A DNA stretch of 64,000 nt from Agriterribacter humi (GTDB lineage Bacteria; Bacteroidota; Bacteroidia; Chitinophagales; Chitinophagaceae), in contig NZ_VOHQ01000003.1 of the NCBI RefSeq assembly GCF_009192765.1, forward strand, positions 372,001 through 436,000, read 5' to 3'. The position numbers and the translations under genes were made by a program. The stretch's first letter is position 1; each line of letters starts with the position of its first letter. Positions 55,840 through 64,000 of the stretch are shown piece by piece. The notes under the pieces are model-generated. The model was given only the letters and a program-made list of their open reading frames with translations. It did not search any database and was not told the origin of the DNA.

Positions 55840-56031
55840 CTATTTAATCGGCGATTTTTCTACTACTACTTTTCCTTTGTAATAGAGTTTTCCTTCACTC
55901 ACATGTGCACGGTGGCGTACATGCGTTTCGCCTGTAGCGCTGTCTTTGCTTAACGTCACTGTCTCAGCTATGTAATGTGTTCTTCTTTTCGCACTGCGTT
56001 GCTGAGAGTGTCTGCGTTTTGGATTGGGCAT
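55840..56031 (-). CDS. rpmF: 50S ribosomal protein L32
   Basis: A 63-residue ribosomal protein beginning MPNPKRRHSQQRSAKRRTHY, the standard L32 signature, with the mid-segment HVRHRAHVSEGKLYYKGKVV. The zinc cysteines found in some bacteria are absent, as is common in Bacteroidota. It starts 11 bases after the yceD stop, so it is in the same operon. Confidence 0.95.
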   Translation of the reverse strand: MPNPKRRHSQQRSAKRRTHYIAETVTLSKDSATGETHVRHRAHVSEGKLYYKGKVVVEKSPIK

Positions 56032-56042
56032 AACACTAAATT

Positions 56043-56582
56043 TTAATTGTTTCTGAATTTGTCCAGATCTTTCCAGATCGGATTTTCATTTTCTGTATTG
56101 CGTTCGTTCAATTTTCTGAGCATATCCAGCGCTTCCTGGTTGCATTTCGAACTTCCGTCGGAATTTTCCCCGCAGGTGCGTTGCAATGGAATACTCAGGT
56201 TAATAAATTCGTATATCCAGCCTGCCACGTTAATATGACTTTCTGTTCTTGATATGTAATAAACATCCGGATCCTCTTCAGAGGCATTCATTTCATCCGG
56301 GTTGTCTACCATCTTCACCAATACTTCAAAATCATCCCACAGACTTTTTTCCAGGGTATTGCCACATAAGTCGCATAACAAGGTAACCGTTCCTCCTATC
56401 TCAAACTTAAGCATGAGAAAAGAGGCTTTTTTGTCCAGGATCAATTTTACAGTAACGTGAGTATCTGTAAAATCCTGTGGTTGCTGCTCTGCAAAGAACT
56501 TGTCATTTATCTCGTAAACATATTCATGCTTGCCCGGCTTTAGCCCTACAAAAGCAATCTCGTATTCATGCCGGTTCGCCAT
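56043..56582 (-). CDS. yceD: YceD family protein (DUF177)
   Basis: A 179-residue protein of the DUF177/YceD family, linked to rRNA and ribosome metabolism and generally found before rpmF. The conserved zinc-type pair is in VTLLCDLCGNTLEKSL near residue 70; YISRTESHINVAGWIYEFINLSIPLQRTC follows near 110-140 with the ending KWKDLDKFRNN-like IWKDLDKFRNN. First gene of the operon; promoter at 56603. Confidence 0.9.
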   Translation of the reverse strand: MANRHEYEIAFVGLKPGKHEYVYEINDKFFAEQQPQDFTDTHVTVKLILDKKASFLMLKFEIGGTVTLLCDLCGNTLEKSLWDDFEVLVKMVDNPDEMNASEEDPDVYYISRTESHINVAGWIYEFINLSIPLQRTCGENSDGSSKCNQEALDMLRKLNERNTENENPIWKDLDKFRNN

Positions 56583-56602
56583 GCTTTTTGTTTTAAGGTT
56601 TG

Positions 56603-56634
56603 CAAAGGTAGTAAAATCAGGTGAAATTATGCAA
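56603..56634 (-). promoter_or_regulatory. Promoter of the yceD-rpmF-plsX operon
   Basis: On the minus strand TTG (56634-56632) and TACCTTTG (56610-56603) are 21 bases apart and match the Bacteroidota pattern. The -7 box ends 20 bases before the yceD ATG. Confidence 0.55.
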
Positions 56635-56765
56635 TGATAAAATAAGCAGGATACAATAATTTCTTAACTGCACGAGCTGTTGTTGGCTAAATAGTTATAC
56701 AGTATTTTTTTTGAATATAAGAATAATGCAGCGCTACGCACAGGATTATATCGCGTCAACCGAAA

Positions 56766-56795
56766 TTGGCTTTCATTCAGCTTGTTGTAGATTTG
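56766..56795 (+). promoter_or_regulatory. Promoter of the membrane protein-SprT pair
   Basis: TTG at 56766-56768 and TAGATTTG at 56788-56795 are 19 bases apart. The -7 box ends 20 bases before the ATG at 56816, which supports that start over the frame beginning at 56711. Confidence 0.55.
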
Positions 56796-56815
56796 CTTTT
56801 TGGAATATTGAATAT

Positions 56816-57205
56816 ATGAGTGGATTAAAAGCCTTTTTGCCTTCTTTTTTTCTTTTTCTGCTGCTCAACGGGCTGTTTGTGCTTTTTCAGCGTATGCTCA
56901 CCGGATATGGTTTTAGCACGCAGGTATTGTTGTGGGGAAATGTGTTTTTATTTGGGTTAAGTATCATTTCATTTTTGCTTCAGCAAAAAGCGGCGAAATC
57001 TACTTCGCCACAACTCATCGTCCGTTATTTCTATATTTCTTTCCTGGTAAAACTCATATTAGTAGCTGTAGTGGCTTTGATATATGCAAAAGCGGCCACT
57101 AAGGTGAATAAGGCATCTGTAATTGCCTGTATGGTGTTTTATATGTTATATACTTTTATTGAAATAAGCATGCTGCTCAAAGCCGGTAAGCAAAAAAATG
57201 CGTAA
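56816..57205 (+). CDS. Four-helix membrane protein of unknown function
   Basis: A 129-residue protein with four hydrophobic segments (about residues 5-25, 35-53, 70-88 and 98-117: FLPSFFLFLLLNGLFVLF, LLWGNVFLFGLSIISFLL, YFYISFLVKLILVAVVALI, ACMVFYMLYTFIEISMLL). The start MSGLKAFLPS at 56816 is supported by the promoter position. The arrangement resembles the small AtpI-like proteins, but I see no decisive motif. It overlaps the SprT-like gene by eight bases, so they are coupled. Confidence 0.65.
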   Translation: MSGLKAFLPSFFLFLLLNGLFVLFQRMLTGYGFSTQVLLWGNVFLFGLSIISFLLQQKAAKSTSPQLIVRYFYISFLVKLILVAVVALIYAKAATKVNKASVIACMVFYMLYTFIEISMLLKAGKQKNA

Positions 57206-57818
57206 AAAAAGAGAAGCCCCACTTGCTACTTTGGATTCTTATTTGCCCGCTGGTTCTTATCATGCGGTAATGCAATACCTCCAGCACTACAAAGTGCATC
57301 TTACCGTTACCAGAGAGCGAAGAAGTGTTTTAGGCGATTACAGGTTCGCTGTTCATGGAAAAAATCATCGTATCAGTGTAAACGGCAATCTTAATTCGTT
57401 TGCATTTTTAATTACGCTGTTGCATGAACTGGCGCATCTCATAGCCTTTGCAAAATATGGAAACCGGATCGCATCTCATGGAAAAGAGTGGAAATTAGTA
57501 TATGGTGAGATTTTGCATCAATTCCTTTTGCTTGATATTTTTCCGGGAGACATAGCTATGGAAATAAAAACTACAATGCATAGTCCAGCGGCCGGCAGTT
57601 GCGCCGAAGACGGTTTGATAAGAGTGCTGCGAAAATATGATCAGAAACAAGATCAGAAAAAGCTGGTGGAAGAAATTGATGTCAACGGGTCATTCCAAAC
57701 AGATGATGGCAGAATATTCAAGCGGGGTGATCAGTTGCGGAAGCGCATCAGGTGCTTAGAAATAAAAACGGGGAAAATATATTTATTCAGCCCGGTGTAC
57801 GAGGTAACTCCTGTATAA
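57198..57818 (+). CDS. SprT-like zinc metalloprotease-domain protein
   Basis: A 206-residue protein with an SprT-like domain: the zinc-binding HELAHLIAFAKYGNRIASHGKEW near residues 75-95 gives the HExxH motif and the third ligand His. A C-terminal zinc-ribbon-like or beta part follows (GRIFKRGDQLRKRIRCLEIKTGKIYLFSPVYEV). The eukaryotic relative Spartan cuts DNA-protein crosslinks; whether this bacterial protein does so is unknown. Coupled by overlap to the upstream membrane gene. Confidence 0.85.
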   Translation: MRKKREAPLATLDSYLPAGSYHAVMQYLQHYKVHLTVTRERRSVLGDYRFAVHGKNHRISVNGNLNSFAFLITLLHELAHLIAFAKYGNRIASHGKEWKLVYGEILHQFLLLDIFPGDIAMEIKTTMHSPAAGSCAEDGLIRVLRKYDQKQDQKKLVEEIDVNGSFQTDDGRIFKRGDQLRKRIRCLEIKTGKIYLFSPVYEVTPV

Positions 57819-57835
57819 TATTCTGTCCTTTCGGC

Positions 57836-58312
57836 TTAAGCTTTTTCCAGGATGATGGTATACGTGCCATCGGCACCAGGTATACCCGTACCTGTAATTG
57901 CATAAGCTATCTTTAATGTAGTGGTATTTACTTCAATAAGATCAAAGATTAACGGGTCTCCGGTAGTTGGAGTAAACTGGATTTTGGTTTCATTATCGGT
58001 TAGCTTCCATGTGCCCGATTGAGCAGTAGAGGGCTCACATGCTACGGCGCCTTCATCAATTGTATAAGTATCATCTTTCTTGAGTGTAAAAATATTGTCT
58101 TTCAGGCATACTATCTGTGGAAGAGGAAAATCAATAACGCTGGTTCCGCCTGCATTTTTCACATCAGATACCTTCCATTTATTAGACAACAGCTCTTTTT
58201 TGGTTGGGGGAGCGGGTTCTTCCTCTTTATCTTTCTGGCAGGAAATGAGTATAGAAGTTGAAAAAAAAGCGAATAGTAAAATATATTTTCCGAACAATAT
58301 GCTATTTTTCAT
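57836..58312 (-). CDS. Lipocalin-like lipoprotein
   Basis: A 158-residue lipoprotein: signal MKNSILFGKYILLFAFFSTSILISCQ with lipobox around Ser-Cys at residue 26. A lipocalin-like domain follows: LLSNKWKVSDVKNAGG, ICLKDNIFTLKKDDTYTIDEGA-like strands, SGTWKLTDNETKIQFT and LKIAYAITG. The start at 58312 is preferred over 58366, as the latter gives an atypical leader. Surface or periplasmic anchoring is inferred; ligand unknown. Confidence 0.8.
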   Translation of the reverse strand: MKNSILFGKYILLFAFFSTSILISCQKDKEEEPAPPTKKELLSNKWKVSDVKNAGGTSVIDFPLPQIVCLKDNIFTLKKDDTYTIDEGAVACEPSTAQSGTWKLTDNETKIQFTPTTGDPLIFDLIEVNTTTLKIAYAITGTGIPGADGTYTIILEKA

Positions 58313-58404
58313 AAAAAAAAGGGGTTTATAACTATTGGGAAAAGATATAACGCATTGCCTGTGCAAGGCGATATAAATATAAAGATAAAGATAAGGAGAC
58401 GAAA

Positions 58405-58488
58405 TTAACTCAGCATAGCCATAACCCCATAAAGTATAAAATAACTTATGGCAACAAAGGCGAAGAAAAGTTTATCTGCATTTTTCAT
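58405..58488 (-). CDS. Possible 27-residue membrane peptide
   Basis: The frame reads MKNADKLFFAFVAISYFIL and ends YGVMAMLS. It would be a single transmembrane segment after a charged N-terminus, a composition typical of real bacterial small membrane proteins. It lies in the 337-base gap between the lipocalin-like and the gliding-motility genes on the same strand. No homologue comes to mind, so the evidence is composition only. Confidence 0.35.
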   Translation of the reverse strand: MKNADKLFFAFVAISYFILYGVMAMLS

Positions 58489-58649
58489 ACCGGCAGGAGT
58501 TTATATTAATAATTAAAACGATTTTCCTGTAAATAATGTTGTATAAATAGTTTGTTTTTCTTTGTACAGGAGCCATATAATTCATATTCCATGCCAGATA
58601 TGAATGAGAACAGTAAAAATGAATGTAAAAGCGTGAAGGAACGGGAAAG

Positions 58650-60668
58650 TTACCTTATTAGTGTGGTAGTGCCCTTTAAATGAAATACCCGACCGGTATC
58701 CGTATGTATGTATTGCAGTGTCCATACATAAGTGCCACTGCCCTGCATCTTTCCGTTGATCGTGCCATCCCATTTTTTTAAACGATCGGTAGTTTCAAAC
58801 ACTTTTTGACCATATAAGTTATATACCCTGAAAATAAGATTACTGGCTTTATAGGCATTTAACGGGTAGAGATAATCATTAAGGTTATCGCCATTGGGGG
58901 TAAATGCAGAGGGTATGTCAATGTAACAACTGCTTACCAGTTTAACTTTTTTAACTGCAGTATCCATGCAGCCATGGTTATTTGTAACAACAAGCCGGAT
59001 ATTGTATTCCTGGTCTGTTAACGGTGCCGAATAGGATTGTGCAGGAGGAGATTTAAGAATGCTGTTTGTGCCATTACCAAAACTCCAGTCCCAGCGCAAA
59101 ATATTTCCGGTGCTTGCATCTTCATATATTGTTGAATCCCGGGGACATATAAATTCCGGAGCCTCAAAATCCGCTTTCAGTTCATTATCAAGGATAATAT
59201 CAGCGGAAGCAGTGTCATGGCAAACACCGTTCGATGCTATTAGTGTGGCCGTTTTTTGGCCAAAAACCGAATATGTTTTTTGAAAATGCTGCCCGGTTCC
59301 TGAAGTATTATCTTCAAATGCCCATTTCCATAAATTTGCCTGGTTTGCCCCGTTGTGTGAAAATATAATTGTATCGGTGTTGCAGCCATATAATATAGAG
59401 TAATTAAAGGCGGCTGAAATAGTATCTTTAGTAATAAAATGTAAGGCAGCGCCTTCCGGTGTTTCTTCTCCGCATTCATCAATAATAGTGTTGCCATCGC
59501 TTCCTTTGTTTAGTGCAATGGTATATGTGCCATTGTGTAAGATCGGGGCAGCAAGTTGTACATGAATTACACTGCTCATATCATTATCATTGCATTGGCC
59601 GGAAGCAGAAGCAATTGCTATTGCCGGCGATCCGTTTATCATAAAATCACTTCCATCCGCAGCTATGGAATTACAGCGTATAGGTTTTTTAAATACCAGT
59701 TGCAGAAAGTTTGGCGCACAGCCCGGGGTGGTTAAGCTATCCATTGGGGTAGGCTGAACGGGCAAAACGCTAAATGGAATGTTTTCACCTTCTTCAATAC
59801 CCCGGTCGCAATTATCTAAGAGGGTATTATCATCTGAACCCTTTTTTATAGTGAGTGAATAATCGCCGGCAGGCAATGGATTGTTGAGCGTAATGGTAAC
59901 AGAGTCCATATCAAAGCCGGTAAGGCAGGCTGTTGCAACTGCCCCGGTGATGGTTGCGCCTCCGTATGAAACGGAAAAGTCGCTGCCATCAGCCGCAAGG
60001 GTATTACATCTCATTTTTTTGTTCAGCTTCACAATAATATTTGTTCCGTCGCAATAAGCTCTTGCATCCTGGAGATGCGGAACTTTTGGGTCTGTTATGT
60101 TCGCTGTACCACCTTCAAAAGAAAGTTTATACCCGCTTTGGTTGGTTATTGTAAAATGACTCACCAGCAAAAGATATTGGTGTCCTTCAAGAAGTGCGGG
60201 CATTTTACTTGTATTGGGATAGTCGAATCCGGCACAATTTGTAAATGAGCCGGCATTGGTTGCGGTGCCGGTTGCACCGGGGTGTGCCGACCAGTTGCTT
60301 CCAACATATAAGCTGCGGTCGGTATATACATCGGCAGCATCATGGCCGGTAATATCAAACAATTGCCAGTCATAATCATCCGATGCAGTAAGTGGAGTGA
60401 TGGTTAATCCGAGGGTTCCTGCAGTAAAACATGTGAACTTATACCAGAACGGGTTGAGATCTCCATAAGCCGCATTATCATTTTCGCAGCCTGGAACGGG
60501 GATTGAGCGCCCGCCGCAGGCCGGGACAGTTTGTTGCGTAAAAGTAGATGTGCCACATACCGGGAATGCTGTGCCCGGATTTTGTCCTAAGTTGGTACAG
60601 ATTTGCGCATAAACACTACTCAGAAAAGTGGTACAAATGAAAATAAGAGGAATAGTTTTCCAACGCAT
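58650..60668 (-). CDS. Secreted PKD-domain protein with T9SS type B (gliding motility-associated) C-terminus
   Basis: A 672-residue protein with signal peptide (IPLIFICTTFLSSVYAQ). An N-terminal region has paired Cys and a lectin-like look. It is followed by two homologous Ig-like modules (MRCNTLAADGSDFSV and IRCNSIAADGSDFMI, both with PLPAGDYSLTIKKGSDDNT-like ends), then PKD-type modules (ILRWDWSFGNGTNS). The C-terminal domain is the gliding-motility type: IPSAFTPNGDNLNDYLYP, FRVYNLYGQKVFET, KWDGTINGKMQGSGTYVWTL. Such type B sorting domains direct export by the T9SS. Confidence 0.88.
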   Translation of the reverse strand: MRWKTIPLIFICTTFLSSVYAQICTNLGQNPGTAFPVCGTSTFTQQTVPACGGRSIPVPGCENDNAAYGDLNPFWYKFTCFTAGTLGLTITPLTASDDYDWQLFDITGHDAADVYTDRSLYVGSNWSAHPGATGTATNAGSFTNCAGFDYPNTSKMPALLEGHQYLLLVSHFTITNQSGYKLSFEGGTANITDPKVPHLQDARAYCDGTNIIVKLNKKMRCNTLAADGSDFSVSYGGATITGAVATACLTGFDMDSVTITLNNPLPAGDYSLTIKKGSDDNTLLDNCDRGIEEGENIPFSVLPVQPTPMDSLTTPGCAPNFLQLVFKKPIRCNSIAADGSDFMINGSPAIAIASASGQCNDNDMSSVIHVQLAAPILHNGTYTIALNKGSDGNTIIDECGEETPEGAALHFITKDTISAAFNYSILYGCNTDTIIFSHNGANQANLWKWAFEDNTSGTGQHFQKTYSVFGQKTATLIASNGVCHDTASADIILDNELKADFEAPEFICPRDSTIYEDASTGNILRWDWSFGNGTNSILKSPPAQSYSAPLTDQEYNIRLVVTNNHGCMDTAVKKVKLVSSCYIDIPSAFTPNGDNLNDYLYPLNAYKASNLIFRVYNLYGQKVFETTDRLKKWDGTINGKMQGSGTYVWTLQYIHTDTGRVFHLKGTTTLIR

Positions 60669-61191
60669 TATCGAAAAATAATGATATTTTTTAATAGAGG
60701 ATGATTAATAAATTTAAAGAAGCGTTGCACTGGTATTAATTCATTTAATCAAAAAGAGCTACTCAATACCGGTAACAAAACTACCGGCAATTGTTCTGAT
60801 TAGAAGATTAAATAAAAACAGTAATGACAGCGTATTTAAAAAGTGTTACAAAAAGAATGAGAAAGTACCTCTGCATTTTTATCATAAGATAAAGGGAGCG
60901 TATTTTAACAGGCTGGTTATCAATGAGTGCTTATTTAAAGTAAAATTCTGATGTGAATGTATTGTATAATCAAAAATACTTTTATACCTTGCAATCCCTA
61001 TTGATGTTTCGGGTCTGCACTTTAGCATCAATTTTCTTTCCAATTGTCTTCTGTCAAACCTATTTCCGTTTTTTTTCGTATAATGTTTAAAGAAGATCAA
61101 AGCCGTTGATTTTATCTTAATAAACACCAGTAAGTTTCTACTAATACCCAATCTCCTCCCTGGAACCTTTAAACAGTTACAAAAAATTAAT
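60669..61191. other. Intergenic region between two divergent secreted-protein genes
   Basis: 523 bases containing no recognised gene. A minus-strand frame of 138 codons (60882-61298) has no family resemblance and overlaps the divergent gene, so it is not called. A short direct pair TACCGG(T/C)AA is seen at about 60768 and 60781. Promoters for both flanking genes should be here, but I could not place them confidently. Confidence 0.5.
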
Positions 61192-64000
61192 ATGAACCAA
61201 TTCGTACACAAATTAGTTTGGGGTTGTCTCTCGTTTTTTATGATAGGAGCGGTTGTGTCAACCCAGGGGCAATCTGTTTTTAACCCTAATGATCCCATAG
61301 TAATTTACAATCCTTCCAATCCCCCAACTGAGCCCGTTTTCGGTCAACCTGGTAAATGGGTAAAAACAAACCGGTTGCCTTGGAACACTTCTTCATTTAA
61401 AGCTTATATATATAAAGGAGTTGCATTTCGGCTTAAATGGCCAAAAAATTATGATATTTCCGGAAATACGAAGTATCCTTTATTTCTGTTCTTCCATGGA
61501 AAAGGTGAAAGAGGTAGTATTTACGATAACGAATATCAATTGTTTCATGGAGGCGAATTGCATAGAAATGCAGTAGATAACGGTACCTATAATGGTTTTC
61601 TTTTATATCCACAAACCTCTGATCCCGATGGTCACTGGAGTACGGCACAACGACAGTTTGTAATGGAATTATTAGAGGACTTTCTTATTCCCCAGGTTAA
61701 TGTAGATCCGTTTAGAATATCTGTAGACGGGCTTTCAGGGGGTGGGTTTTCAACGTGGAAGTTTTTTGAATTCTATCCTAAACTGGTGGCAGCCTGTTTG
61801 CCAATAAGCAGCTCCTCATCCAGTCACAATACTACTATAGTGAACAATAAATTTACACCAATCTGGTTATTTCAGGGAGCCCTGGATCTAAACCCTATGC
61901 CGAGTGTCTCGCAATATCTTAATGGTGTAGCGGAAAATGCAGGTGCGAATTTTACATATACAGAATATCCAAATTTAGGGCATGGTTGTTGGTATTCAGC
62001 TTGGGGTGAACCTGATTATTTTCCTTTTTTAAACAGGGCAAACAAAGCGAACCCTTGGCCCTTGTATGGCAGAACTGAGTTTTGTAACACAGGTCCGGGT
62101 TCTGTTAATACAACTATTGGTGTTACTGCGGGGTTCGATGAATACCAATGGCGAAAAAATGATGTAGTGCTCACCGGGTTGGGAACCAGTTCCAATACGC
62201 TTACGGTTACGGATATTGGCGTTTACTCATGCCGGATAAGAAAAGGAACAACCTGGTCAGGATGGTCTCCTATTCCGGTTGAGATTAAATACAAAACCAG
62301 CACTATTCCGCCTGCAATAAAAGTGAGTGGTTTGGCAAGTAGAGTTTTGCCCGCTCCTGATGGGAAGACTACTGTAAATTTAGAAGTGCCTAAGGGTTTC
62401 GCAGGATATAAATGGGAGAAAGTGGGTGATACTACAACACTCAGTACTGGTAACGCGGTAAATGGAGTTGGTATAGGTAGCTATAAGGTGAAGGTTACCG
62501 AACAATTTGGTTGTGCCAGCGCATTTAGCGATCCTTTTACAGTTATTAATGCCAATGGTCCCAATAAACCAGATGCTGCAACCGGTCTGATCGCTATCCC
62601 GCTTTCCTATACTTCTTTGAAATTGAATTGGAGTAGCAACCCGAACCCGGTTTACCCTCAAACCAATTTTGAAATTTACCAGGCAACCCAGTCCGGCGGC
62701 CCTTATCAATTTATAAGCCTGGTTGATGGTAATGTGTTTTCCTTTGTAAAAGAAGGGTTAACTCCCGGAGTTAGATACTATTATATTGTAAGGTCTGTGA
62801 GCGGTACAGCAGCAGCCCCTGTTTCAAATGAAGCTTCGGCCATTACGCAAAAGGATATCAATCCTCCAACGGCTCCGGGTAATTTGAATGTGACAGGCTC
62901 AGCGAGAAATTACATATCGCTCGCCTGGGGCGAATCAACGGATGATGTGGGTATGGATCATTATGAGATTTATGTCAATAGCATCAAATCCTATGTTACC
63001 TCAGAGACGGAGTATACGGTATATGGGTTGGATTTTGGTAAATCGTATAATTTTACCGTTAAAGCAGTTGATATTGCGGGTAACAAATCCGCAGCCAGTA
63101 ACCAGGTTACAGCTCAGCCTCTGGCTAAAGGGTTAACCTTTAAGCATTATACAGGTATCTGGAATAATTTGCCTGACTTTAATACACTTACTCCAATATT
63201 AACCGGGGTAGTGCCTAATGTAACGCTCGCAAACGCCAGCCAGGCCGAGAATTACGCTTTTTTATGGGAGGGATATATTCGGATTCCGTCAACTGGCAAC
63301 TATATTTTCAGCACCACTTCTGACGACGGAAGCAAGTTATACCTTGCTCCATATAATAGTACAGCAACAGCATTGGTTAATAATGATGGACTTCATGGAT
63401 CTAAATATGCAGAGGGTGCTATTGATAACCTCGCAGCAGGCGTTTATCCCATAACTATTACCTTCTTCCAGCAAGGTGGCGGGGCAAACATGAGCGTATC
63501 CTGGCGGAAAACAGGTCAGAACGGCTGGTCAATGGCTCCCATTCCCGATTCTGCTTTTGTTGATCCTCCATCTACGCCTGCGGGAGCTGTGCCAGCAAAG
63601 CCGTCGAACCTGGCTGCTACAGCGGTTTCTTTTAAAAGAATTAATCTTACATGGACCGACAACGGCAATAATGAAAAATCTTTTGAGCTTTTCCGCTCCA
63701 CAAATCCTCAGGAAAACTTTGTTACTGTTGGAGTGGTGCCTGCTAATACTACCAGCTTTGCAGACACTTTGGTTGAGCCTGCCACAACTTATTATTACAA
63801 GATCAGGGCGATAAATCAATATGGGGAATCGCCGTTTGATAAGACAGGACCGGGTGTGGATTATGCTTATTATGAAAGAACCGGTATGTCGGTAGTGCCA
63901 GATTTCAATACAATGACTTCTGTCAGAACAGGAAGGGTGAGCGCATTTCAATTGGGTATGCAACTAAGGGGGGATAATTTTGCAGTAAAGTTTGATGGAT
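61192..64000 (+). CDS. Large secreted multidomain protein: esterase, Fn3 and PA14 domains (3' end beyond window)
   Basis: The frame is open from ATG 61192 to the last base, at least 936 residues. Signal peptide about residues 1-27 (FFMIGAVVSTQGQ). Residues about 70-290 form an alpha/beta-hydrolase of the esterase/depolymerase type: LFLFFHGKGERG (oxyanion), nucleophile Ser in VDGLSGGGFSTWKFF, and NLGHGCW with the catalytic His. Two Ig-like stretches follow (about 300-460), then two Fn3 domains (PDAATGLIAIPLSYTSLKLNW, APGNLNVTGSARNYISLAW). A PA14-like domain (GLTFKHYTGIWNNLP, IPSTGNYIFSTTSDDGSKLYL) and another Fn3 (KPSNLAATAVSFKRINLTW) complete the visible part. Likely a T9SS-exported glycan- or polymer-acting enzyme; the sorting domain would be beyond the window. 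Confidence 0.85.
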   Translation, partial: MNQFVHKLVWGCLSFFMIGAVVSTQGQSVFNPNDPIVIYNPSNPPTEPVFGQPGKWVKTNRLPWNTSSFKAYIYKGVAFRLKWPKNYDISGNTKYPLFLFFHGKGERGSIYDNEYQLFHGGELHRNAVDNGTYNGFLLYPQTSDPDGHWSTAQRQFVMELLEDFLIPQVNVDPFRISVDGLSGGGFSTWKFFEFYPKLVAACLPISSSSSSHNTTIVNNKFTPIWLFQGALDLNPMPSVSQYLNGVAENAGANFTYTEYPNLGHGCWYSAWGEPDYFPFLNRANKANPWPLYGRTEFCNTGPGSVNTTIGVTAGFDEYQWRKNDVVLTGLGTSSNTLTVTDIGVYSCRIRKGTTWSGWSPIPVEIKYKTSTIPPAIKVSGLASRVLPAPDGKTTVNLEVPKGFAGYKWEKVGDTTTLSTGNAVNGVGIGSYKVKVTEQFGCASAFSDPFTVINANGPNKPDAATGLIAIPLSYTSLKLNWSSNPNPVYPQTNFEIYQATQSGGPYQFISLVDGNVFSFVKEGLTPGVRYYYIVRSVSGTAAAPVSNEASAITQKDINPPTAPGNLNVTGSARNYISLAWGESTDDVGMDHYEIYVNSIKSYVTSETEYTVYGLDFGKSYNFTVKAVDIAGNKSAASNQVTAQPLAKGLTFKHYTGIWNNLPDFNTLTPILTGVVPNVTLANASQAENYAFLWEGYIRIPSTGNYIFSTTSDDGSKLYLAPYNSTATALVNNDGLHGSKYAEGAIDNLAAGVYPITITFFQQGGGANMSVSWRKTGQNGWSMAPIPDSAFVDPPSTPAGAVPAKPSNLAATAVSFKRINLTWTDNGNNEKSFELFRSTNPQENFVTVGVVPANTTSFADTLVEPATTYYYKIRAINQYGESPFDKTGPGVDYAYYERTGMSVVPDFNTMTSVRTGRVSAFQLGMQLRGDNFAVKFDG

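Noticed and set aside
60882-61298. Minus-strand open frame of 138 codons
   Set aside because: It overlaps the signal-peptide region of the well supported gene at 61192, shows no family resemblance and lies partly in A/T-rich spacer.

Overview
The window is chromosomal DNA of a Bacteroidota bacterium, most likely Chitinophagaceae or a close relative. The evidence is family-level: SprA (outer-membrane translocon of the type IX secretion system, T9SS), several T9SS-type surface proteins, an N-acyl-ornithine transcarbamylase instead of ordinary ArgF, a bacterial GGGP-synthase homologue, HemJ, ribosomal protein THX, a DksA-like protein without the zinc cysteines, and promoters of the TTTG / TAnnTTTG type. 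No rRNA, tRNA, CRISPR array or complete insertion sequence was seen.

Layout. 1-3.5 kb: the tail of a phosphodiesterase-like gene, an outer-membrane protein, xth, a DUF4286 protein, HU and THX. 3.6-8.6 kb: pdxH divergent from a SNF2 helicase, then pyrH and a ribosome hibernation factor. 8.7-19 kb: one long minus-strand arginine operon in the order GNAT acyltransferase, argG, argC, argD, argF', argB, argE, argH. It has a roughly 345-bp leader and is interrupted by two four-helix-bundle (S23-like) genes and the remnant of a DUF559 gene. 19-23.7 kb: a GGGP-synthase homologue and the B12-dependent ribonucleotide reductase nrdJ. 23.7-24.7 kb: a two-gene nucleotidyltransferase cassette between 62-bp direct repeats. 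25-34 kb: YcxB, a DMT transporter, DksA-like and ileS, a nitroreductase, hemJ and a flippase. 34-45 kb: a coiled-coil exported protein, an amidophosphoribosyltransferase, a SixA-type phosphatase, a T9SS cargo protein, tandem S66 peptidases, metG and an SDR. 45-53 kb: sprA with ruvA. 53.7-56.6 kb: fabH convergent to the yceD-rpmF-plsX operon. 56.8-64 kb: a membrane protein with an SprT-like protein, a lipocalin-like lipoprotein and two large secreted multidomain proteins, the last running off the window.

The arginine genes form a complete route from glutamate. The transcarbamylase has Val at the position that separates acetyl- from succinyl-ornithine enzymes, which points to succinylated intermediates. 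SprA would export the surface proteins encoded on both sides of it.

The most unusual signal is a family of degenerate short-word repeats (AGGTTTCAGGTTACAGG, GGTGTAGGGT, TTTGTGGTTTATGG and similar). At many sites they begin directly at a stop codon. At three sites they form inverted arms: around a short gene-free spacer (pdxH), around an intact four-helix-bundle gene (argC-argD), and around a four-helix-bundle gene with a nonsense codon (argE-argH). One word also lies inside the argF' reading frame. Together they look like a non-autonomous insertion element that targets gene ends. The second candidate system is the repeat-flanked nucleotidyltransferase pair after nrdJ.
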